A stretch of 64,000 bases of DNA from Poseidonocella sp. HB161398 (GCF_005870025.1 NZ_VATA01000035.1:1-64000), one strand, 5' to 3'. Counted from the first letter of the stretch, positions 42,905 through 52,098 are shown. A program made the numbers and translations. The notes: generated by a model not told the origin, from the letters alone.

Positions 42905-44395
42905 ATGAGCGTGAGCGAGCAGCCCCCCTCCCTGTATGCCAGCCGCGAGCCGATCTTCCCCAAGCGCGTTTCGGGAAACTACCGCCGGCTTAAATGGATC
43001 ATCATGATCGTCACGCTTGGCATCTACTATGTCACGCCCTGGATCCGCTGGGACCGCGGCGCCAAGCTGCCCGACCAGGCGGTTCTGGTCGATCTCGCGA
43101 ACCGGCGGTTCTTCTTCTTCTGGATCGAGATCTGGCCGCATGAATTCTACTTCGTCGCGGGCCTTCTCATCATGGCGGGCCTCGGCCTCTTCCTCTTCAC
43201 CTCGGCGCTCGGGCGGGTCTGGTGCGGCTATACCTGCCCGCAGACCGTCTGGACCGACCTCTTCATCCTGGTGGAGCGTTGGGTCGAGGGCGACCGCAAC
43301 GCCCGCATCCGCCTGCTGCGGCAGAAATGGGACGCCAGGAAGGCGCGGCTGAGGATCACCAAATGGACGGCCTGGTTCGCCATCGCGGTGGCCACCGGCG
43401 GCGCCTGGGTGTTCTACTTCGCCGACGCCCCGACGCTGCTGCATGACCTCGTGACCTTCCAGGCGCCGCTGGTCGCCTATTCCACCGTCGGCATCCTGAC
43501 CGCCACGACCTTCATCTTCGGCGGTTTCATGCGCGAGCAGATCTGCGTCTACATGTGCCCCTGGCCGCGCATCCAGGCGGCGATGATGGACGAAGACACG
43601 ATCACCGTCGCCTACCGCTCCTGGCGGGGCGAGCCGCGCGGCAAGCACCGCCGCAAGCATGTCGAAGTGGCCGAGACGACCCATACCGCCGACGCGATCA
43701 GCCAGCGCGAGGCGCCGAAGGACGCGCCGGTCCTGGGCGACTGCATCGACTGCAACGCCTGCGTCAATGTCTGCCCGATGGGCATCGACATCCGCGACGG
43801 CCAGCAGCTGGAATGCATCACCTGCGCGCTGTGCATCGACGCCTGCAACGAGATCATGGACAAGGTCGGCAAGCCGCGCGGCCTGATCGACTACATGGCG
43901 CTGACCGACGAGGAGCACGAGAAATCGGGCAAGACGCCGATCCCGGTGCTTCGGCACATCCTGCGGCCGCGCACGATCCTCTATACCGTGCTATGGGCGG
44001 GGGTGGGCGTCGGCCTGGTGGCGGCGCTCTTCCTGCGCGAGGACATCTCGGTGACCGTCGCGCCGATCCGCAACCCGGTCTATGTGACCATGTCCGACGG
44101 CACGATCCGCAACACCTATGACGTGCGGCTCCGGAACAAGCACGGCGAGGACCGGCCCTACCTGATCACGGTCGAGGCCGATGACAGCTTCGCGGTGGAG
44201 CTCGAGGGCTCCGACAGCCAGACCGTGATGGTGCCTGCGGATTCGACGATGCTGCAGCGGGTCTATATCATGGCCGCGCCGGGCACGGGGCCCGCGACCT
44301 CGGACCGGACCGATCTTTGGATCCATGTCGAGGATACGGTGAGCGAGGAAGCGGTCGAGAAGTCGACGGTGTTCAACGGCAAGGAAGCGAAGTGA
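42905..44395 (+). CDS. ccoG: cbb3 oxidase assembly protein CcoG (RdxA/FixG)
   Basis: Membrane iron-sulfur protein implicated in copper reduction for cbb3 oxidase assembly. 496 residues, with about five membrane segments. Cysteine sites: RVWCGYTCPQTVWTDLF, CVYMCPWPRIQAAMMD, and two ferredoxin-type clusters in DCIDCNACVNVCPMGID and CITCALCIDACNEIM. C-terminal immunoglobulin-like domain. First gene of ccoGHIS, overlapping ccoH by 1 nt. Confidence 0.96.
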   Translation: MSVSEQPPSLYASREPIFPKRVSGNYRRLKWIIMIVTLGIYYVTPWIRWDRGAKLPDQAVLVDLANRRFFFFWIEIWPHEFYFVAGLLIMAGLGLFLFTSALGRVWCGYTCPQTVWTDLFILVERWVEGDRNARIRLLRQKWDARKARLRITKWTAWFAIAVATGGAWVFYFADAPTLLHDLVTFQAPLVAYSTVGILTATTFIFGGFMREQICVYMCPWPRIQAAMMDEDTITVAYRSWRGEPRGKHRRKHVEVAETTHTADAISQREAPKDAPVLGDCIDCNACVNVCPMGIDIRDGQQLECITCALCIDACNEIMDKVGKPRGLIDYMALTDEEHEKSGKTPIPVLRHILRPRTILYTVLWAGVGVGLVAALFLREDISVTVAPIRNPVYVTMSDGTIRNTYDVRLRNKHGEDRPYLITVEADDSFAVELEGSDSQTVMVPADSTMLQRVYIMAAPGTGPATSDRTDLWIHVEDTVSEEAVEKSTVFNGKEAK

Positions 44396-44856
44396 TGGGC
44401 GAGCTGACCGGGTTCAAGGTGCTGATGATCGCAGTCTCGGCCTTCGGGGTCGTGGTGGCGGTCAATATCCTGCTGGCCTGGCAGGCGGTGGAGACCTTCC
44501 CCGGCATCGAGGTGCCGAACAGCTACCAGGCGAGCCAGGAATTCGACGCCCACAAGGCGGCGCAGGACGCGCTCGGCTGGACGGTGGATGCCCGCTACGG
44601 AGAGGGCGTGCTGGAAATCGAGATCACCGGGCCCGATGGCGGCCCGGCGGAGATCGCCTCGATGGTGGCGCTGGTCGGCTGGGCGACCTCCACCCGCGAC
44701 GACGTCACCCCGGAATTCACCCGCAACGGCGCGGTCTATGCCACGCCGCTGGATCTGCCCGACGGCAACTGGAACATCCGGCTGAAGGCGGTCGCCGCCA
44801 ATGGCGCGGAATTCAGCCGCCGGATCCCGCTCTTGATCCAGAACGGGCGGGCCTGA
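44395..44856 (+). CDS. ccoH: cbb3 assembly protein CcoH (FixH)
   Basis: 153 residues. Single N-terminal membrane anchor (FKVLMIAVSAFGVVVAVNILLAW in MGELTG...), then a periplasmic FixH domain with the conserved SYQASQEFDA and LGWTVDARY. Needed for stable cbb3 oxidase in related bacteria. 4 nt before ccoI. Confidence 0.93.
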   Translation: MGELTGFKVLMIAVSAFGVVVAVNILLAWQAVETFPGIEVPNSYQASQEFDAHKAAQDALGWTVDARYGEGVLEIEITGPDGGPAEIASMVALVGWATSTRDDVTPEFTRNGAVYATPLDLPDGNWNIRLKAVAANGAEFSRRIPLLIQNGRA

Positions 44857-44860
44857 TCCG

Positions 44861-47062
44861 ATGGCGATGGCCGACAGCGCGGAGATCCCCGGCGCGGCGG
44901 CCTGTCCGGCCTGCGTCGCCACAGATCCGCAGGAGACCGTCGCCCGCATCCGCGCGGCAAGCACCGAACGGCTGATGCTGTCGCTGCCCGGGATCGCCGA
45001 TGCCGACGCGATGATGGCGGCGGAGCGCGCGCTGCGCGGCGTCGAGGGCGTGCGCGAGGCGCGGGTCAACATGACGATGAAGCGCGCCGCGGTTACCGCG
45101 GCGGGCACGGTCACGCCGGAGATGCTGGTTGCCGCGCTGACGGCGGCGGGGGTCGAGGCGCATGAGCTCGATGCCGGGACGCTCGCGGCCACCCAGACCG
45201 ACCGGACGGGGCGCGAGCTCCTGATGCGGCTCGGCGTGGCGGGCTTCGCGACGATGAACGTGATGCTCCTGTCGGTGTCGGTCTGGGCCGGGGCCGAGGG
45301 GGCGACGCGCGACCTCTTCCACTGGATCAGCGCGATGATCGCGCTGCCGACCGTGGCCTTTGCCGGGCAGCCCTTCTACCGCAACGCCTGGAGCGCGCTG
45401 CGCCGGGGCAGCCTGAACATGGACGTGCCGATCACCCTGGCGATCGTGCTGACCATCGTCACCTCGCTCTACGAGACGGTGCAGTCCGGGGCGCATGCCT
45501 ATTTCGACGCGACGCTGATGCTCTGCTTCTTCCTGCTGGCGGGGCGCTATCTCGACCACCGCACCCGCGCCGTGGCGCGCTCGGCGGCCGAGGAGCTGGC
45601 CGCGCTGGAAGTCGCCCGCGCCACCCGCATCCGCGACGGCGCGGAAGAGACCGTGCCGCAGGCCGAGCTGGCCGTGGGCGACCTGATCCGGGTGCGCCCG
45701 GGCGCGCGCATTCCGGTCGACGGCGTGGTGGCGGAGGGCAGTTCCGAGCTCGACCGCGCGCTCCTGACCGGCGAGACCCTGCCGGTCTTCGCCGGGCCGG
45801 GCGTCGCGGTCAGCGCGGGCGAGGTCAACCTGACCGGCCCCCTGGTGATGCGCGCCACGGCGGTGGGCCGGGACACGTCGCTGCATGCGCTGACCGATCT
45901 GGTGGCGATCGCCGAGAGCGGCCGGTCGCAGTATTCCTCGCTCGCCGACAAGGCGGCGAAGCTCTACGCGCCGGGGGTCCATATCCTCTCGGCCCTGGCC
46001 TTCGCGGGCTGGCTGGCCGGGACGGGCGATCTGCGCGTGGCGCTGAACATCGCGGCGGCGGTGCTGATCATCACCTGTCCCTGCGCGCTCGGCCTGGCGG
46101 TTCCGGCGGTGACGACCGCGGCCTCCGGGCGGCTCTTCCGCCGCGGGCTCCTGATCAAGGACGCCACCGCGCTGGAGCGGCTGGCCGAGACCGACATCGC
46201 GGTCTTCGACAAGACCGGCACGCTGACCCTGGGCCAGCCCGAGGCAGAGGGGTTCGCCGCGCTCGACCCGGCGATGCAGCCCCTCGCGGCCGGGATCGCG
46301 CAGGGCTCCGCCCATCCGCTGGCCATGGCGATCACCCGCGCCGCCGATGCCGAGGGCGTCGCGCCCGCGCCGGTCGAGGCGCTGCGCGAAGTGCCGGGCT
46401 ACGGCATCGAAGGGCGCTGGCAGGGCCAGGTCCTGCGGCTCGGGCGGCTCGGCTGGACCGGCGGCGACGGCGCCGAGGCCCAGGGCACTGCGACCTGGCT
46501 GCGTCTCGGCGAAGACCAGCCGCTGGCCATCGGCTTCTGCGACCGGCTGCGGCCCGGCGCGCGCGAGGCGGTCGAGGGGCTGAAGGCGCAGGGGCTGGAG
46601 GTGCAGCTGCTCTCGGGCGATGCCGAACCGGCGGTGCGCGCCCTGGCCGAAAGCCTCGGCATCGCGACCTGGCGCGCGGGCATGCTGCCGGCCGAGAAGG
46701 CTGCCCATGTGCAGGCGCTGGCGGGCGCGGGCGCGAAGGTGCTGATGGCCGGGGACGGGCTGAACGACACGGCGGCGCTGGCCTCGGCCCATGCCTCGGT
46801 CTCGCCCGCCTCCGCGCTCGAGGCGGCGCGGGTGGCCTCGGACATGGTGCTGCTCCATGCCGATCTCTCGGCCATCCCCGAGGCGCGGGCCACGGCCCGC
46901 AAGGCGGTGCGCCGCATCCGCGAGAATTTCCGCATCGCCACCGTCTACAATGTCCTGGCCGTGCCGCTGGCGGTCGCCGGTCTATGTTCGCCGCTGATCG
47001 CGGCCGCGGCGATGTCGGCGAGCTCGATCACGGTCTCCCTCAATGCGCTGAGAGTGCGATAG
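44861..47062 (+). CDS. ccoI: Copper-transporting P-type ATPase CcoI (FixI)
   Basis: P1B-type ATPase that supplies copper for the CuB site of cbb3 oxidase. 733 residues. N-terminal ACPACVA (Cys15, Cys18), then an HMA-like ferredoxin fold, transmembrane metal motif ITCPCALGLAVP, phosphorylation site FDKTGTLTLG, SAHPLA and MAGDGLNDTAALA. In the HMA fold the usual CxxC is replaced by IADADAMMA, so the soluble metal site looks lost while the membrane CPC is intact. Coupled to ccoH and ccoS. Confidence 0.95.
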   Translation: MAMADSAEIPGAAACPACVATDPQETVARIRAASTERLMLSLPGIADADAMMAAERALRGVEGVREARVNMTMKRAAVTAAGTVTPEMLVAALTAAGVEAHELDAGTLAATQTDRTGRELLMRLGVAGFATMNVMLLSVSVWAGAEGATRDLFHWISAMIALPTVAFAGQPFYRNAWSALRRGSLNMDVPITLAIVLTIVTSLYETVQSGAHAYFDATLMLCFFLLAGRYLDHRTRAVARSAAEELAALEVARATRIRDGAEETVPQAELAVGDLIRVRPGARIPVDGVVAEGSSELDRALLTGETLPVFAGPGVAVSAGEVNLTGPLVMRATAVGRDTSLHALTDLVAIAESGRSQYSSLADKAAKLYAPGVHILSALAFAGWLAGTGDLRVALNIAAAVLIITCPCALGLAVPAVTTAASGRLFRRGLLIKDATALERLAETDIAVFDKTGTLTLGQPEAEGFAALDPAMQPLAAGIAQGSAHPLAMAITRAADAEGVAPAPVEALREVPGYGIEGRWQGQVLRLGRLGWTGGDGAEAQGTATWLRLGEDQPLAIGFCDRLRPGAREAVEGLKAQGLEVQLLSGDAEPAVRALAESLGIATWRAGMLPAEKAAHVQALAGAGAKVLMAGDGLNDTAALASAHASVSPASALEAARVASDMVLLHADLSAIPEARATARKAVRRIRENFRIATVYNVLAVPLAVAGLCSPLIAAAAMSASSITVSLNALRVR

Positions 47063-47227
47063 ATGGAAATCCTGGCAATCCTGATCCCGGCCTCGCTGCT
47101 TCTGGGCGCGGTCGGGCTGGCGGCTTTCTTCTGGACGCTGAAATCCGACCAGTACGACGATCCCGAGGGCGATGCCCGGCGTATCCTGTCGGGCGAGTAC
47201 GACGACAAGCCCAAGCAGGACGACTGA
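47063..47227 (+). CDS. ccoS: cbb3 assembly protein CcoS (FixS)
   Basis: 54 residues: one membrane helix (ILAILIPASLLLGAVGLAAFFWTL), then SDQYDDPEGDARRIL, the CcoS signature. It begins immediately after the ccoI stop and is easily missed because of its size. Ends 7 nt before the convergent btaB stop. Confidence 0.93.
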   Translation: MEILAILIPASLLLGAVGLAAFFWTLKSDQYDDPEGDARRILSGEYDDKPKQDD

Positions 47228-47234
47228 GGCCCGC

Positions 47235-47885
47235 TCAGCGCGACAGCGTGCCGATCACTGCGTAGTCGCGGTAGAGCGGCGCCACCTCGGCGCGGAGCCC
47301 GTGCGCGGCGGCGATCTGCGCGAAGGCCTCTTCCATGCCCTCGCGCGGGGCGACATGGAATTTCGACAGCCAGAAGACCATGCCCTTGCCGAACCAGCCG
47401 GGCAGGCCGGATTGCAGGCCGAAATCGACCATGTGTATGCGTCCGCCGGGGGCCAGCATCGGCACGGCATGGGCCAGCGCGCCCTGCCAGTCGGGGATCA
47501 TCGACAGGCAGTAGCTGAAGACGATGCGGTCGAACTGGCCCTTGCCCAGGGTTTCGGCGGGATCGAAGCTGCAGGCATCGGCGCGGGCGAAGGCAATGCG
47601 GCCGGACATGCCCGCGCGCTGGCTGTTCTTCTCCGCCTGGCGCAGCATCTCGGCGGAGATGTCGACGCCCCAGAGCCCGGCGGCGGGATAGCGGCGGCCG
47701 ATGCGGATCAGGTTGCGCCCGGTGCCGCAGGCGATCTCCAGCACGCTGCCGCCCTCGGGCAGGTCGAGATCCTCGATCAGCCGGTCGCGGCCCAGCAGGT
47801 AGTATTTCCGCGTGAGGTCGTAGATCGCCGCCTGGTGGCGGTAGACCCGGTCCATCAGCGCGCCGTGGTCGAAGGTGGAGGTCAT
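47235..47885 (-). CDS. btaB: Diacylglyceryl homoserine N-methyltransferase BtaB
   Basis: SAM-dependent methyltransferase that adds three methyl groups to diacylglyceryl homoserine to give the betaine lipid DGTS. 216 residues. N-terminal HGALMDRVYRHQAAIYDLTRKYYL, SAM motif VLEIACGTGRNL, VDISAEML and VFSYCLSMIPDWQGAL. Directly behind btaA (7 nt), which fixes the assignment; alone it could be mistaken for a UbiE or phosphatidylethanolamine methyltransferase. Confidence 0.9.
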   Translation of the reverse strand: MTSTFDHGALMDRVYRHQAAIYDLTRKYYLLGRDRLIEDLDLPEGGSVLEIACGTGRNLIRIGRRYPAAGLWGVDISAEMLRQAEKNSQRAGMSGRIAFARADACSFDPAETLGKGQFDRIVFSYCLSMIPDWQGALAHAVPMLAPGGRIHMVDFGLQSGLPGWFGKGMVFWLSKFHVAPREGMEEAFAQIAAAHGLRAEVAPLYRDYAVIGTLSR

Positions 47886-47892
47886 CGCGCGG

Positions 47893-49122
47893 CTATCCCT
47901 GGAAGGTGTACTTGTGGACCCCGCCATAGATGGCAGAGCGGTCCCGCTGCCACAAGCGGCGGCCCTCTTCGGGGATCGAGACCCAGCGCCCCAGCGTGCC
48001 GGGCGCGACGCGGCCGGGCAGGATGTCGGGCGCCCCGCCGGTGCGGAAGACGACCCGCGCCCCGGGCCGCGCGGTGCGGGTGATCTCGCGCCAGAGCGCG
48101 TTGAGCTGCGCGTCGGTCATCCAGTCCTGCGCGTCGAGAAGCACATAGGCGTCCTGGCTGCGGGCTGGCTTCCCGGCCAGCATGTCGGTGAGGTTGCGGT
48201 TCAGCACCTCGACCCGGGCGGCGCCGGAGCGCACGGCCTGCCAGTTCTCCGCCACCAGGTAGGGCGGCACCGGCCCGGTCCCGTCGGCGCGGTAGCCGCG
48301 GTTGAAGGCGGCCCAGGCGAAGTAGTTCTCGGAAATCGGGAAGTCGCACATCAGCTTGCGCGTGCGTTCGCGCAGCACCGGAACGATGTCGCCGCCGCCA
48401 TCGGCTGCGAGCTTGTCGAACTGCGCCGGCGGGATGCCCAGCCCGAAGAGCGAGGCCTTGCGCCGCGCCAGGAAGCGCACGCCGCGGGTCTCGAACAAGG
48501 GCGCCACCTCGGCCTCGAAGAAGTCGCGCTGCTCCTCCAGCGAGCGCGCGGCCAGGAGCGGGGCGAAATCGACCTTGCCGAGCCCGGCGACCAGATGCGC
48601 GGCGGCGATGAAGCGGCCGAGCACGCCGTAGCGGTAGAAGCCGTTCTCGAACATCTCGATCCGGCGGCGCATCCGGCCCTGGCGGGCCTCCCAGAAGGCG
48701 CGGCTCTCGAGGTCGAGCGCGGGCGCGACATGGGTGTCGTAGAGCGCGGCATTGCCCTTGCGCCCGGCATGGCCGAAGAAATCGTAGAAAGCGGCGTGAT
48801 CGGGCAGGCTCTGCGCGGCGGCGAGCTTCAGCCGGTTCAGCGCGACATGGGCGGGGCTGAGATCCACCGCGGTGATGCCCGCGAGCCCCGTGGAGAGATA
48901 GCTCATCATGTTGCAGCCGCCCGAGGCGATGCAGACGAGCCGGTCGGAGGGGGAGAGCTCCAGCGCCTCCATGTCGACCACCGGGTCCTCCCAGATCTGG
49001 GCATAGACCAGCCCGGTGAAGAGGCCGGAGAAGACCCGCTCCAGCGCGCCTGTGGCCGAGAGGGCCGGTTTCTGGTGGACGGCGCCGCCGAGCTGCTGGC
49101 GGGCGAAGCTTTGATCTGTCAT
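47893..49122 (-). CDS. btaA: SAM:diacylglycerol 3-amino-3-carboxypropyltransferase BtaA
   Basis: Transfers the aminocarboxypropyl group of SAM to diacylglycerol, the first step of betaine-lipid synthesis. 409 residues, DUF3419. Conserved GLVYAQIWEDPVVDMEAL, CIASGGCNMMSYLS, AVDLSPAHVALNRLKLAA, and the C-terminal SIPEEGRRLWQRDRSAIYGG. ATG 49122 (TDQSFARQQLG) was chosen; the longer frame upstream is Arg-rich shadow of plcP. 19 nt after plcP. Confidence 0.94.
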   Translation of the reverse strand: MTDQSFARQQLGGAVHQKPALSATGALERVFSGLFTGLVYAQIWEDPVVDMEALELSPSDRLVCIASGGCNMMSYLSTGLAGITAVDLSPAHVALNRLKLAAAQSLPDHAAFYDFFGHAGRKGNAALYDTHVAPALDLESRAFWEARQGRMRRRIEMFENGFYRYGVLGRFIAAAHLVAGLGKVDFAPLLAARSLEEQRDFFEAEVAPLFETRGVRFLARRKASLFGLGIPPAQFDKLAADGGGDIVPVLRERTRKLMCDFPISENYFAWAAFNRGYRADGTGPVPPYLVAENWQAVRSGAARVEVLNRNLTDMLAGKPARSQDAYVLLDAQDWMTDAQLNALWREITRTARPGARVVFRTGGAPDILPGRVAPGTLGRWVSIPEEGRRLWQRDRSAIYGGVHKYTFQG

Positions 49123-49141
49123 GTCGATGCTCCGGGGCCGC

Positions 49142-49993
49142 TCAGGTCGCGGCCTTTTCCTTCTTGGATTTCTTCTTTTTCTTCTTGCCCTTGCGCTGCG
49201 CATCCCGGACCACGCGGGCCTGGTCCCGCTTTGCGCCGGCCCAGTCGACGAGCCGCAGCCGGCCGTCATGGTCCTCGATGATGCCGGTGCAGCTTTCCAC
49301 CCAGTCGCCGCAATTGACATAGAGCACGCTGCCCAGCTCGGAGAGCTCGGCCTTGTGGATATGGCCGCAGACGATGCCGTCGAAGCCGCCGCGCTGCGCC
49401 TCGTCGGCCAGCACCCTCTCGAACTCGCCGATGAAATTCACCGCGCGCTTGACGGTCTGCTTGGCCCAGTTCGACAGCGACCAGTACTGGCCGCCCCAGA
49501 GCTGCCGGACATGGTTGTAGACGGTATTGGCCATCAGCGTGACATTGTAGGCCCAGTCGCCGACATGGGCGAGCCATTTGGCGTTCATCACCACGACGTC
49601 GTACTTGTCGCCATGCACCACCAGCAGGCGGCGGCCGTCGGCGGTGACATGGGTGTCCTCGTCGCGCACGTCGATGCCGCCGAAATGCGTGCCGAGGTAG
49701 CGCCGCATCACCTCGTCATGGTTGCCCGGGATGTAGATGATCGGCACGCCCTGATGGGCGCGCGCCAAGAGCGCCTCGACGACGTTGTTATGCGCCTGCG
49801 GCCAGTGCCAGCCGCGGCGCAGCCGCCAGCCGTCGAAGATGTCGCCGACAAGGTAGATCCGCTCGGGCCGCACATGGGCGAGGAAATCGAGGAACATCTC
49901 GGCCTGGCAGCCGCGGGTGCCCAGATGGATGTCCGACACGAAGAGCGTGCGGCATTGGGCGGGAAGGCCTGGGAGAGGGGCGTCGCTGGTCAT
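49142..49993 (-). CDS. plcP: Metallophosphoesterase PlcP (phospholipid-remodelling phospholipase C)
   Basis: 283-residue calcineurin-like phosphoesterase with metal motifs FVSDIHLGTRGC, VGDIFDGWRL, PGNHDEVM, HGDKYD and CGHIHKAEL. General annotation would call this UDP-2,3-diacylglucosamine diphosphatase-like. Immediately upstream of btaA-btaB, the matching role is the PlcP enzyme known in Rhizobiales and marine alphaproteobacteria, which cleaves phospholipids to diacylglycerol under phosphate starvation. The highly basic Lys-rich C terminus (KGKKKKKKSKKEK) is unusual. A Pho-box-like repeat sits 27 nt upstream of the start. Confidence 0.82.
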   Translation of the reverse strand: MTSDAPLPGLPAQCRTLFVSDIHLGTRGCQAEMFLDFLAHVRPERIYLVGDIFDGWRLRRGWHWPQAHNNVVEALLARAHQGVPIIYIPGNHDEVMRRYLGTHFGGIDVRDEDTHVTADGRRLLVVHGDKYDVVVMNAKWLAHVGDWAYNVTLMANTVYNHVRQLWGGQYWSLSNWAKQTVKRAVNFIGEFERVLADEAQRGGFDGIVCGHIHKAELSELGSVLYVNCGDWVESCTGIIEDHDGRLRLVDWAGAKRDQARVVRDAQRKGKKKKKKSKKEKAAT

Positions 49994-50019
49994 GCTGGCC
50001 CGTCCTAAACACCTTTTGC

Positions 50020-50037
50020 ATGACACTGCCGTGACGC
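50020..50037 (-). promoter_or_regulatory. Candidate Pho box of plcP-btaAB
   Basis: On the minus strand GCGTCAC-GGCA-GTGTCAT: two 7-mers spaced by four bases, each with the central GTCA of the PhoB consensus CTGTCAT-N4-CTGTCAT. The second repeat matches 6 of 7, the first 4 of 7. It lies just upstream of the plcP start. Confidence 0.55.
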
Positions 50038-50064
50038 CGCCGGGGGAGCGGCAGTCTGCCGCCC

Positions 50065-50769
50065 TCAGGGGGCGGGCGGTCCGCCGAGCGGATGGCGCGC
50101 GATCAGGCGGAACCGGTCCTCCCGGTCCGCGCCCGCGAGGCACAGCGTGCCGATCTCGAAGGGCGCGGGCAGGAGCGGCGCCAGCGCGGGGCCGAGCACC
50201 GCCTCGGCGCGCTCGGCGAGCCCCGGCGCGCGCAGCGACCCGGTCAGCGTCATGTGGAAGCGGAATTCCTCCATCACGTAGGGATAGCCCCAGCGCTGCA
50301 GGTTCTCCTCCTGCGCCGGGCTCAGCCCGCGGCCGCGGCGCCGGGCCATCTCGGCCTCGGGGGCGGGGGCGCGGAACCGGTCGAGATCGCGGACGGCCGC
50401 CGCGGCCAGGTGGCGGAGCGGGGCGGGGTCGCCCTCGGCGGCGAGCGCCAGGAAGCTGCCCAGCCGGGAGAGGCGCAGCGCCTCCATGCGCACGGGCGCG
50501 GCGCTGGCGCAGAAGGCGGCGAAGGCCTCGGCCAGCGCCCCAGCGGACTCGCCTTCGGCGAGCCGGAAGGGCGGCTTGACCGTCGCGTGGAAGCCGTATT
50601 TGCGCGGCGTCGCGGTGATGGCGGCCAGATCGAGCCCGGGGGCGAGTTCTGCGGGCTGCGCGGCGGGGCGGCCGGTGAGCACGTCCCAGCCCAGCCAGCT
50701 CGCGCCGAATCGGGCCAGCGGCCCCTCGGGCGGCAGGTAGTAGACGGCGTAGCGCCGGAATTCCGTCAT
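50065..50769 (-). CDS. DUF1045 / 2H phosphoesterase-like phosphonate-metabolism protein
   Basis: 234 residues of the DUF1045 (TIGR03223) family, often encoded in phosphonate operons. The N-terminal RYAVYYLPPEGPLARFGASWLGWD is characteristic. Two H-x-T/S motifs of the 2H phosphoesterase fold are visible: YGFHATVKPPF and FRFHMTLTGSL. The phn genes themselves are not here. Same strand as plcP and upstream of it. Substrate unknown. Confidence 0.85.
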   Translation of the reverse strand: MTEFRRYAVYYLPPEGPLARFGASWLGWDVLTGRPAAQPAELAPGLDLAAITATPRKYGFHATVKPPFRLAEGESAGALAEAFAAFCASAAPVRMEALRLSRLGSFLALAAEGDPAPLRHLAAAAVRDLDRFRAPAPEAEMARRRGRGLSPAQEENLQRWGYPYVMEEFRFHMTLTGSLRAPGLAERAEAVLGPALAPLLPAPFEIGTLCLAGADREDRFRLIARHPLGGPPAP

Positions 50770-50839
50770 TTTGCTCTCCGTCCTGGCAGAAGCGGGCCTG
50801 CCCGACGGGGTAGGGGCCGCCGCGGCGGGGCGCAAATGC

Positions 50840-51787
50840 TCAGTTGCCGCAATGCGCGTCGAAGAGCGACAGCGCGCCGGAGATGACCTGGCCGCGCAGC
50901 GCCGGGCGCTCCATCAGCACCTCGTGCTCGCCGCCCTGGATCACGGTCAGCCCGGCCGAGGGCCAGTGCCGCACCAATTCGCGGATGCGGGCGGAGGAGA
51001 CGATGCGCTCGCGGCTGCCGAGAAAGACCTGCACCGGAAGGCGCGGCAGCTCGGTGCGGCCGAAGGCGTCGCAGGCCTTGAGCGCCTCGGACAGCCAGCG
51101 CAGCGTCGGCCCGGCCAGGGCCAGCTCGGGATGGCGCTGCAGATGGCCGCGGAACCAGCGGAAGGTCTCGGGGTCGCTGGTCAGAAGGTTGTCCTGCGGA
51201 TCGGCCGAGAGGATGTAGCTGTCATGCGTCGTGCCGGGCACCAGTCGCCGCCAGAGGCCCAGCGGCTCGGCGAGGGCCGGGACGATCCGCGCGACCGGCC
51301 GCAGCACGGAGGCCATGGCCACCTGCCACATCGGCGCCGAGAAGACCGCGGCCCGGACATCGAGCCCGCGCTGCAGCGCGTCGAGCGCGATCGCGCCGCC
51401 CATCGAATGCGACAGCAGGAACCAGGGCCGCGGCAGCGCGGCGGCCTCGGCATGGGCGACCAGCTCGGCGACGTCGCGCTGGTAGTCGGCGAAACGGTCG
51501 ACATGGCCGAGCGCGGCATCGGGCAGAAGCCGGTCGGCCAGACCCTGTCCGCGCCAGTCGATCACCACGAATCCGTAGCCTGCCTGGGCGAAGTCGCAGG
51601 CGGTGGGGCCGTATTTCTCGACATATTCGGTCCGGCCGGGGAAGCACAGCACGGTGCCCTTCGGGCCGTGGCCGAATTCCCCGATCCGCAGCCGCACCCC
51701 GTCCGAGGCCTCGCGCCAGACGGCGCGGCTGCCCTCGGGCATGCTGGTCTCGGACGCGAAGAGGGGGGCAGTCGCGGCGCCGGTCAT
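50840..51787 (-). CDS. Alpha/beta hydrolase, lysophospholipase / monoacylglycerol lipase-like
   Basis: 315 residues (serine aminopeptidase S33 / PldB-like). Nucleophile elbow LLSHSMGGAIAL, oxyanion-region FPGRTEYVEKYGP, VVIDWRGQGLADR, a C-terminal Asp region (VFLGSRERIVSS) and a His in QGGEHEVLME. A lipid substrate is plausible given the motifs and the neighbouring plcP-btaAB, but not shown. Confidence 0.82.
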   Translation of the reverse strand: MTGAATAPLFASETSMPEGSRAVWREASDGVRLRIGEFGHGPKGTVLCFPGRTEYVEKYGPTACDFAQAGYGFVVIDWRGQGLADRLLPDAALGHVDRFADYQRDVAELVAHAEAAALPRPWFLLSHSMGGAIALDALQRGLDVRAAVFSAPMWQVAMASVLRPVARIVPALAEPLGLWRRLVPGTTHDSYILSADPQDNLLTSDPETFRWFRGHLQRHPELALAGPTLRWLSEALKACDAFGRTELPRLPVQVFLGSRERIVSSARIRELVRHWPSAGLTVIQGGEHEVLMERPALRGQVISGALSLFDAHCGN

Positions 51788-51810
51788 CGGAGATCCTGCG
51801 GCGGGGCCGC

Positions 51811-52098
51811 TCAGGAGAGCGCCGCGCCGAGCTTCATTGCCGCGCCCATGTCGCCCTCGATCTTCAGCCGGCCGGTCATGAAGGCGCTGGAGGGGTCGAG
51901 CGCGCCGTCGAGCATCGCCTCGAACGTGTCGCGGTCGGCCGAAAGCGTCACGTCGGTCTCGTCGTCGCTTTCGCGCACGCCCGCGCCGTCGACGACGATG
52001 CTGCCCTCGTCGAGGATGTGGAATTTCGCCGAGCCGTCGAAGCTGTCGCCCAGTTTCGCCTTGAGGGCTTCCACCGCCCCGTCGATCACATTGCTCAT
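51811..52098 (-). CDS. SCP2 sterol-binding domain protein
   Basis: 95-residue stand-alone SCP2 domain: SNVIDGAVEALKAKLGDSF, DVTLSADRDTFEAMLDG and the C-terminal FMTGRLKIEGDMGAAMKL. Binds hydrophobic molecules such as acyl chains in homologues. Divergent from the TPR protein gene. Confidence 0.9.
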   Translation of the reverse strand: MSNVIDGAVEALKAKLGDSFDGSAKFHILDEGSIVVDGAGVRESDDETDVTLSADRDTFEAMLDGALDPSSAFMTGRLKIEGDMGAAMKLGAALS

